A stretch of 5,161 bases of DNA. It comes from Lachnospiraceae bacterium UBA1721 (lineage in GTDB: Bacteria; Bacillota; Clostridia; Lachnospirales; Lachnospiraceae). The stretch covers positions 1 to 5,161 of the forward strand of contig DCIR01000016.1 of assembly GCA_002317155.1 (NCBI GenBank). The letters are read 5' to 3'. Positions within the stretch are counted from its first letter, which is position 1; the number at the start of each line of letters is the position of its first letter. The notes under the pieces were generated by a model. It worked only from the letters and a program-made list of their open reading frames with translations. It had not been told where the DNA came from and ran no database searches. The translations under genes were made by a program, and so were the position numbers. Positions 1 through 5,161 of this stretch are shown piece after piece.

Positions 1-3000
1 ATAATATTATACTTCGCCATCTCTTCGTCCGTCAGTTCTGCTCCCGGGAACTGTGCACCGACTTCGTCAATCAGTTCCTCGTAATTCTTATACTTGGTTG
101 TATATATCGTATCAGCATATCTTTCGAGGAAGGTATGTGTAGAAGTGATATATCCGAAACCACGCGGAGCAAATGCCACAGGCTTGTAATCACTTGCATT
201 GAGCAATGTGACGCCATCATCGGATACTATCACATAGTAATTCATTTCCCAGTCAACAGACATAGATCTGATATTCTGCACCTTCATAGATATCTGTGAA
301 AATATGTTTCCATCCTCTGCATCAATTACATTGATTATCTCGTCGTTGCAATGAACGAGTACCATAGTCATATCAGTGAAAAATGACATGAAGCAATTCT
401 GTGTACTGAATATCTCAAGCTCGGCTGTGACTATACCCGCCTCAGTATCCAAAGTTCTTACGACAGCATCCTTGCAACATACAGCAACATATTTACCGTC
501 ATCGCTCACCACGATATTATCATTAACCATACTCGCGGTATTCAGGCCCAGGCCATCATACTCTTTGGAAGTATCTGTAGCACAGTCTATTACGCAGAAA
601 GCATTATCAACAAATGCCAGATATACCGTACTTCCATCCTCACTTACGGCTGCTCCTGTGATCGCATTGCCATTGTAGCCTGCATAAATCTCAGTTTTAT
701 TAACCAGGTCAACAACACTGTAATATTGACCACTTCTGAATAAAGCATACTGTTTATTTCTGGTGTAGTATGCATCTGTGATCATCATATAAGAACTGGT
801 ATAATCTGCAAACAGTTCGCAAGAATAACTTATATCATCTATAGGATTGTACCAGTAACATACGCACCCAATATCCTGTACCATCACAAAATAGTTGTCC
901 GAAGTAAATCCTGAGAACTTCTTATAATCGCCGCAGGACACATCATAAGAACCATAATATTCACCATCAACACTGTAAAAAGAGTAATTCATATCAGACA
1001 GCATACCATATGTTACAAAATAGTCCTCATTGGTCGACAGTACTCCATCCGTGCCACGCACATCAGTATCTATTGCTTCAAGATCCGGAGCCTTGTGATA
1101 TGACATGAGTGTCACATCTTTATTCTGGGTTTCCATGATCGCATATATTCCATTTTTAATCCATATATCTTCAATGGTTTTACCTGTCGCGATAACACTG
1201 TTAGGATAGATAGCTCCGTTCGTGAAGTTAACCAGGTCGATGTTACCGTTGGTCTGAATGACATATCCCAACTCATAATCATCAACAATTTTTATTTCGG
1301 AAATCATACTCGACATTCCCCATTGAGCCTTAAGTTCTCCGGTCATACTGTCATAGGTCGAAATCGTACTTCCAAGCATAACGACTGTTTCCGGTATCAC
1401 CTCTCCATAAGAGTCACTGTATTGCCTGTTTTCAAGATATATCCAAAATCGTCTGGAGTAATCAATCTTATATTCTTCATAGTCACTCCAAAGCACTTCA
1501 CCTGATGCACAATCTATTGACAACAAATCAGTCTTGACAGCACCGCCCATGCCATAATCATTATTTTTAGCTACAAGTGCAGCCACGGTTCCGTCTTCCA
1601 TCACATTAACTTCATAGACTTCACAGCCCTCTAATTCAATGTATTTTTCAGAATATCCATGTCTGCAATTAATAATAGATATGCCTGTATAATTAAGTCC
1701 AAATTCGTAATGTGTTATTACAAAATATCCTGACTCGGCACAATAATCCATTATCGTGCCCAAATTAAGATTGCCCTCTGAATATACTTCAGCGGTAATC
1801 ACACCTCTTCTTGCATCAAATACGAAAACCTCGTATTCATTTTTGGCAAATACAAGACCATCCTCGATAAAGAACTCTGCACCCGTAATTACATCCGGAG
1901 CATCTACAGAATATACTACTCCTCCGCTAAAATCATATTTAGTGAATCCAAATTTATTAACAACATACAGATTCTCATCATCGATTGCGATATCGCAGGG
2001 AATGACTTTTGTACCATGTGCATCTGTACTCGCATCAAGCTTAAGCAATTTTTCACCTGTGGCGGTCTCCCATATATAGATAGCACCCACACTATCAACG
2101 GATGCCATATATCGGCTATCCGAATTCCCCACCATAGAAATAACCGGCATATCATGAGTAAGTGATCTGTCTACACCTAAAGAATCACCACATGAATATG
2201 CATACAGGTATTTACTCAATGCAAATTCCGCCTCGGGAATATACGGTTTTTCTCCTTCGTAATCAGGCAATGCGGCAGCTGCTACCAATACAGCATCCTC
2301 ACGATTGCCCTGCGTATACAGCATGTCTGAAGTAGCAGCAAGATAGCTGGACTGATTAGCCAGCTGCGCCTCCATACTATAAGAAAGCTCATAGTTAATA
2401 CTTGTAAGCTCATCTGCCAAGTCTTCTTTTTCCTGCGCAAGCGCACTCTTTTCCTCAGCAAGACGTTTCATTCGATTTGCCACAGTAAAACTGTATACAC
2501 CGAACGCAGAACCTGCTACTGCCACTGCTCCCGCAATTGCCGCTACCGTTCCGAGAGTCTTTCGAATTTTGCGCTCACGATGTCTCTGCTTCAGATCATC
2601 ATATGTGCAGCCCAAAATAGGCGCAGCAAGTCTGAGGAGCTCAGACTTAAGCTTCTCGTTACGTTCTTTCTTGGTCGCACCACGAACATCTGCTGCCAAA
2701 GGCTCTATTGCTCTTCCGTAGTCATCAGTCATAATCTGAGGAGGGAATGACTGCCAGGGTTCTCCTTCAACGAGCACAGCCATGATATTACTCTTACCGT
2801 GCATGCTGATAAAGGTGTCTATCTCCTTCATGACCCATTCAGATTCCAGAGTTCTGGGAGAACAAATCACTATCAAAAACTCAGACTGATAGAGTGCTGT
2901 TGCAATTGTTTCATCCAAATCACTTCCAATAGGAAGCTCTTCCTGATCACGGAATACTCTGCGAATACGCTTCTTTTTAGCACGCTTCTGCACAGGAACC

Positions 3001-3095
3001 GGGACCTTAAAGGATTCCAGTCCTGCGTGAACCTTCTTCGCAATTTCCATATCCACTTCTGAATGTCGATAACTTATAAACGCATCGTATTTCAT
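1..3095 (-). CDS. TIR domain protein with membrane helix and C-terminal beta-propeller (3' end cut by window)
   Basis: The frame is open for 1031 codons from ATG at 3095-3093 to the left edge, with no stop. Residues 1-115 form a TIR domain: YDAFISYR (3-10, box 1), FRDQEELPIGSDL (48-60, BB-loop region), FLIVICSP (73-80) and EWVMKEI (86-92). E91 aligns with the catalytic glutamate of NAD+-cleaving TIR domains (compare DWVHKE in SARM1), so NADase activity is plausible. A basic stretch (170-179) precedes a hydrophobic helix at about 181-203, then a Lys/Glu-rich coiled coil (207-237) and a helical linker (about 240-300, with EDAVLVAAAALP and YIPEAEFALSKYLYAY). Residues from about 310 onward show recurring beta-propeller blades such as IYIWETATGE (339-348), VFVFDARRG, LLSIDCASGE, ISTYDSMTGE and IINVIDAEDG. 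The end, LTDEEMAKYNI, resembles the conserved tail of such proteins, so the stop is probably a few codons beyond the edge. The ligand of the propeller is unknown. The start overlaps the upstream gene's stop. Confidence 0.9.
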   Translation of the reverse strand, partial: MKYDAFISYRHSEVDMEIAKKVHAGLESFKVPVPVQKRAKKKRIRRVFRDQEELPIGSDLDETIATALYQSEFLIVICSPRTLESEWVMKEIDTFISMHGKSNIMAVLVEGEPWQSFPPQIMTDDYGRAIEPLAADVRGATKKERNEKLKSELLRLAAPILGCTYDDLKQRHRERKIRKTLGTVAAIAGAVAVAGSAFGVYSFTVANRMKRLAEEKSALAQEKEDLADELTSINYELSYSMEAQLANQSSYLAATSDMLYTQGNREDAVLVAAAALPDYEGEKPYIPEAEFALSKYLYAYSCGDSLGVDRSLTHDMPVISMVGNSDSRYMASVDSVGAIYIWETATGEKLLKLDASTDAHGTKVIPCDIAIDDENLYVVNKFGFTKYDFSGGVVYSVDAPDVITGAEFFIEDGLVFAKNEYEVFVFDARRGVITAEVYSEGNLNLGTIMDYCAESGYFVITHYEFGLNYTGISIINCRHGYSEKYIELEGCEVYEVNVMEDGTVAALVAKNNDYGMGGAVKTDLLSIDCASGEVLWSDYEEYKIDYSRRFWIYLENRQYSDSYGEVIPETVVMLGSTISTYDSMTGELKAQWGMSSMISEIKIVDDYELGYVIQTNGNIDLVNFTNGAIYPNSVIATGKTIEDIWIKNGIYAIMETQNKDVTLMSYHKAPDLEAIDTDVRGTDGVLSTNEDYFVTYGMLSDMNYSFYSVDGEYYGSYDVSCGDYKKFSGFTSDNYFVMVQDIGCVCYWYNPIDDISYSCELFADYTSSYMMITDAYYTRNKQYALFRSGQYYSVVDLVNKTEIYAGYNGNAITGAAVSEDGSTVYLAFVDNAFCVIDCATDTSKEYDGLGLNTASMVNDNIVVSDDGKYVAVCCKDAVVRTLDTEAGIVTAELEIFSTQNCFMSFFTDMTMVLVHCNDEIINVIDAEDGNIFSQISMKVQNIRSMSVDWEMNYYVIVSDDGVTLLNASDYKPVAFAPRGFGYITSTHTFLERYADTIYTTKYKNYEELIDEVGAQFPGAELTDEEMAKYNI

Positions 3096-4603
3096 TAAAT
3101 GATTTCCTCATAAGTTCTTGCAAAAATCTTAGCTGCAATAATATAGGTATCTGTCAAATCATCGGTTCTGACAGCCTGATAATCCCCCGGGATGCCAAGA
3201 TAATATTTTTCACGATCCCATGTAGTAAATATCTTCACTCTCTGCTCAACAGGCTTTGCATATATAGTCACTCCACCGTTGGCCGCGCAGCTGCGAGCAT
3301 GCGATATAATGTCAATTCTTTCACCGGTTATCAGATTAACAAGTACGGGAGAATAATCACCGGGATATACATACTCCTCGTCACAATCACTGTAATTGGC
3401 CTCAAACTTATTTTTCTTAATAGGCCAAATTTCACCATCTATACCAATAACAATGTATGTATCATCGGTAATCGATACATCAACATCACCCTCAAGAGTA
3501 CGGATGGTTACACGTGTTCCGGGCTCAGCCAGTTCTTCCGCCTTTACATAGCCAACCACTACATCCTTCTTCACATATTTCTTGTAACCGCTGATGTCGA
3601 CAGGTTCTTTACCGGCATATATGATCTCTGTGCCATCATAATACTCTTTCATTCTGCTCATCAAAAACGACTTGATTGAGTCGCGATCATAAGTACGGTT
3701 ATCCTTCGCAAGCAAATCCTTTTGCATGAATCCACCGGCTTTTACCAGGTGTCCGCCGCCTCCGCCGTATCCTTCAGCAAGGAAAGCAGCCAATTCACTC
3801 GCCTTAACTTCCTTGACGCAGCTTCTTACCGACAGTTTTACTCCGTAAGGCAAAATACTGTAAACAACGCAGGTCTCGATAGTATCTACCTCGAGGACCA
3901 TATCACTGATAATTCCAAGAATATTAGGGTCGCAGGGTGCAGCCTCAACAATCGCATAGATTCCGTTATCATCGTAGCTGGCATGATTAAGTGCTTCGCC
4001 CGCAATTCTTAACTCTTCTCTTGAAATATTGGAATTCTTAAAAAGAATAATATTTGCACGATTAAATGCAGCCTTATCGCGAAGATCTTTATCAACAGGA
4101 TGCTGTATCTCGGTAAATCCTGTGGTATCTGTCATCAGACCATAATACAAAGCTGTCGCAATATTTTCCGACTCATTAATATCGAGTCCTTCAAGCTCGA
4201 GAAGCTCACTCATTATGGTAGAGCATGAACCATATCCGCTTCTTACCTCAGCCAAAGGAGGGAGTGTACCAAGCACCTGATGGTGATCAATGACCGCATA
4301 ATTATCTGCCTCAAAATCCGTTACGTTACTCTCACCCTTCTGACAGTCAACATAGATAATAATCTCAGGCTTCTTAAGTTCCTCGACATACTCTGCGGGA
4401 ATAGCAAGAATTGTCTGCATCAACACAAGATTGCTCTTGTGTACTGCCCCTTTACCACCATATATAAATCTGGGCGATTTCCCCATCTTAGTAAGATACC
4501 AATGTAATGCCAAACCACTTGCAAGTGCATCCGCATCCGGATTATCGTGGCACTGAATCACTATATCGTTATAACCTAAAAAATCTGATAATCGTAATGA
4601 CAT
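3095..4603 (-). CDS. DHH/DHHA1-family phosphoesterase with a C-terminal extension
   Basis: This is a 502-residue protein, numbered here from ATG 4603. It carries the DHH phosphoesterase metal-site motifs: HDNPDAD (19-25), YVDCQ with D86, IDHH (105-108) and GLMTDTTGF with D159. The DHHA1 substrate-binding motif follows as GGGGGH (280-285) and KAGG (288-291). Family members of the NrnA type use Mn2+ to hydrolyse short oligonucleotides, pAp or linear/cyclic dinucleotides, and are usually about 310-340 residues. This one has about 175 more, including two segments that resemble each other: GT..V...EG...DDTYIVIGIDGEIWPIKKNKF.A.Y (about 361-404) and V...PGDYQAVRTDDLTDTYIIAAKIFARTYE (about 452-499). 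No signal peptide or membrane helix is seen, so it should be cytoplasmic. It is the first gene of the operon, with the TIR gene coupled to its stop. An in-frame GTG at 4615 would add four residues, but it lacks a ribosome binding site. The exact substrate cannot be read from the sequence. Confidence 0.92.
   Translation of the reverse strand: MSLRLSDFLGYNDIVIQCHDNPDADALASGLALHWYLTKMGKSPRFIYGGKGAVHKSNLVLMQTILAIPAEYVEELKKPEIIIYVDCQKGESNVTDFEADNYAVIDHHQVLGTLPPLAEVRSGYGSCSTIMSELLELEGLDINESENIATALYYGLMTDTTGFTEIQHPVDKDLRDKAAFNRANIILFKNSNISREELRIAGEALNHASYDDNGIYAIVEAAPCDPNILGIISDMVLEVDTIETCVVYSILPYGVKLSVRSCVKEVKASELAAFLAEGYGGGGGHLVKAGGFMQKDLLAKDNRTYDRDSIKSFLMSRMKEYYDGTEIIYAGKEPVDISGYKKYVKKDVVVGYVKAEELAEPGTRVTIRTLEGDVDVSITDDTYIVIGIDGEIWPIKKNKFEANYSDCDEEYVYPGDYSPVLVNLITGERIDIISHARSCAANGGVTIYAKPVEQRVKIFTTWDREKYYLGIPGDYQAVRTDDLTDTYIIAAKIFARTYEEII
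3103..3109 (-). promoter_or_regulatory. Ribosome binding site of the TIR gene, inside the phosphoesterase gene
   Basis: GAGGAAA lies in the last Glu codons of the phosphoesterase gene, with GAGG ending 10 bases before the ATG at 3095. Together with the TAATG stop/start overlap this supports the chosen TIR start and suggests translational coupling of the two proteins. Confidence 0.7.
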
Positions 4604-4608
4604 ATCGT

Positions 4609-4613
4609 CCCTC
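4609..4613 (-). promoter_or_regulatory. Ribosome binding site that decides the phosphoesterase start
   Basis: GAGGG (within TGAGGG) sits 5 bases before ATG 4603. It overlaps the alternative GTG codon at 4615-4613, which itself has no purine-rich site upstream and has an in-frame TGA two codons before it. This favours ATG 4603, although the 5-base spacing is slightly short. Confidence 0.6.
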
Positions 4614-4623
4614 ACATTTCATA

Positions 4624-4814
4624 TTCAGAATACATAACATTTATTATTCAGAATACATGACATTTCTTATTCGGAATATATAACGTTTCTTTCGGAATAC
4701 ATAACATTTCTTATTCCGAATATATAACGTTTTTTTCGGAATACATAACATTTCTTATTCAGAATATATAACGTTTCTTCGGAATGTATGATGTTTCTTC
4801 GTAATGCATATTCC
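4624..4814. repeat. Tandem array of nine 19-bp motifs with a 44-bp higher-order period
   Basis: On the plus strand the motif is TTCnGAATAyATrACrTTT. Copies begin at 4624, 4647, 4670, 4691, 4714, 4735, 4758, 4778 and 4798; the last two are degraded. Spacing is 20-23 bp. From the third copy on, two subtypes alternate: TATAACGTTT (4670, 4714, 4758) and CATAACATTT (4691, 4735), so each subtype recurs every 44 bp. Copies 1, 2, 3, 5 and 7 have a perfect TATTCnGAATA palindrome at their left end, while copies 4, 6 and 8 have lost its left arm. The array ends about 20 bp before the phosphoesterase start codon. If the promoter proposed at 4848-4875 is right, the array lies in the untranslated leader. 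Confidence 0.9.
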
Positions 4815-4834
4815 AAAAGTATCCCCATAATATA

Positions 4835-4849
4835 ATTATTCAGAATAAT
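4835..4849. promoter_or_regulatory. 15-bp palindrome, candidate operator
   Basis: ATTATTCAGAATAAT is a perfect inverted repeat with 7-bp arms around one central base. Its core TATTCAGAATA (4837-4847) is identical to the palindrome in copies 1, 2 and 7 of the nearby array. It overlaps the edge of the proposed -10 and covers the expected start site near 4841, which is a common repressor position. Binding by any protein is inference. Confidence 0.45.
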
Positions 4850-4875
4850 ATTATCATAAATAGAGCAAATATCAA
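4848..4875 (-). promoter_or_regulatory. Candidate sigma-A-type promoter of the operon
   Basis: On the minus strand TTGATA (4875-4870; consensus TTGACA) is followed after 16 bases by TAATAT (4853-4848; consensus TATAAT). A TG one base before the hexamer forms an extended -10. The start would fall near 4841, giving a leader of about 240 nt. The -10 match is only four of six and the region is AT-rich, so this is tentative. Confidence 0.4.
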
Positions 4876-4876
4876 A

Positions 4877-4904
4877 GTCTCACTATTTTGCGTCTCACTA
4901 TTTT
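4877..4904. repeat. Two direct copies of a 13-bp motif next to the candidate -35
   Basis: GTCTCACTATTTT occurs exactly at 4877-4889 and 4892-4904, separated by GC, giving a 15-bp period. On the minus strand it reads AAAATAGTGAGAC and ends one base before the proposed -35. It could be an activator site or simply a local duplication. Confidence 0.75.
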
Positions 4905-4990
4905 AATAGACAGCATCAGAATTAATATATTTGTCCTTTTTTTGCTAAAGTGTTTCTATATGCAAAATTTCAGCATTTGAATAGACTATT

Positions 4991-5161
4991 TTACCATCAC
5001 ATGTCGGCTGCACTTTTGTTGAAGGTAAAAATCCTTGTGCTATTACCATCCGTTTCCGCCGTACTATATTTCAATGGTACAATTTACTTATCGCTTACCA
5101 TCTGATTATGCATTTTCTGTTTTCAATGGTAAATATCACTTGTCTATTACCATCAGATTAT
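4991..5161. repeat. Array with exact 52-bp period and inverted TTACCAT/ATGGTAA motifs, cut by the window
   Basis: TTACCATC begins at 4991, 5043, 5095 and 5147, exactly 52 bp apart each time. Each complete unit also has an inverted partner 28 bases after its start: TTGAAGGTAA, TCAATGGTAC and TCAATGGTAA, with GGT at 5024, 5076 and 5128. Between these fixed motifs lie segments of 20 and 14 bases whose sequence is largely different from unit to unit. Neighbouring motifs can pair, for example ATGGTAA 5126-5132 with TTACCAT 5147-5153 around a 14-base loop. The array continues past the right edge; no clear unit is seen to the left of 4991. Its function is unknown. Confidence 0.85.

Larger units (their letters stand above)
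4604..5161. other. Long repeat-rich noncoding region upstream of the operon
   Basis: This AT-rich stretch has no open frame with coding character on either strand, and no tRNA- or rRNA-like sequence was seen. It contains two unrelated tandem repeat arrays, a candidate promoter with an overlapping palindrome, and a short direct repeat, each listed separately. Between them, 4905-4990 is AT-rich with a T-run at 4937-4943 and no clear element. Confidence 0.7.

Noticed and set aside
376..678. Plus-strand open frame of 100 codons, and similar ones at 1323-1505, 1756-2079 and 2799-3062
   Set aside because: All are antisense shadows of the continuous TIR/propeller frame, with low-complexity Ser/Thr-rich translations and no domain signature.
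1916..2155. Minus-strand open frame of 79 codons
   Set aside because: It overlaps the TIR/propeller gene in another frame on the same strand and has no coding features of its own.
3299..3679. Plus-strand open frame of 126 codons
   Set aside because: It lies wholly antisense to the well-supported phosphoesterase gene, and its translation has no recognisable motif. The same applies to shorter plus-strand frames at 3722-4012 and 4280-4507.
4604..4615. GTG at 4615 as the phosphoesterase start
   Set aside because: No ribosome binding site precedes it, and it overlaps the GAGGG that serves the ATG at 4603.
4624..4814. Plasmid replication origin with iterons
   Set aside because: The spacing is iteron-like, but no Rep initiator gene or DnaA boxes are visible and the downstream gene is a phosphoesterase. 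It is kept only as a repeat array.
4905..4943. Rho-independent terminator before the T-run at 4937-4943
   Set aside because: The only dyad in front of the T-run is a 4-bp GACA/TGTC pairing with a loop of about 19 bases, too weak to support a call.
4991..5161. CRISPR array
   Set aside because: The conserved blocks are only about 8-10 bases and alternate in orientation, and segment lengths alternate between 20 and 14. CRISPR repeats are longer, uniform and all in one orientation, and no cas gene is present.

Overview
The window looks like part of a low-to-moderate-GC Firmicutes (Clostridia) genome, most likely a Lachnospiraceae or Butyrivibrio-like gut or rumen anaerobe. This rests on base composition, GAGG-type ribosome binding sites and the recognisable style of the TIR/propeller protein. 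It is a judgement from memory, not a database result.

Everything coding is on the minus strand and reads from right to left as one operon of two genes. The upstream gene (3095-4603) encodes a DHH/DHHA1-family phosphoesterase with an extra C-terminal region of about 175 residues that is not part of the usual NrnA-like enzyme. Its stop codon overlaps the start codon of the second gene by one base (TAATG). The second gene (1-3095, running off the left edge) encodes a protein with an N-terminal TIR domain, one predicted membrane helix, a short coiled coil, a helical linker and a long beta-propeller-like region. Its last visible residues look like the usual C-terminus of such proteins, so only a few codons are probably missing.

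The 558 bp upstream of the operon (4604-5161) hold no credible gene but are dense in repeats. From the gene outward there are: nine copies of a 19-bp motif at 20-23 bp spacing, with a 44-bp higher-order period (4624-4814); a candidate promoter with a palindrome over its start site that has the same core as the array (4835-4875); a 13-bp motif repeated twice just upstream of the -35 (4877-4904); and a separate array with an exact 52-bp period, made of inverted TTACCAT/ATGGTAA motifs, that runs off the right edge (4991-5161).

Working hypothesis: this is a translationally coupled TIR-effector/phosphoesterase module, plausibly a stress or defence system. The TIR protein would make or cleave a nucleotide (NAD+) and the DHH enzyme would process a nucleotide product. 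The gene pairing, the intact catalytic motifs and the coupling are visible in the sequence. The immune role and the link between the two activities are inference.
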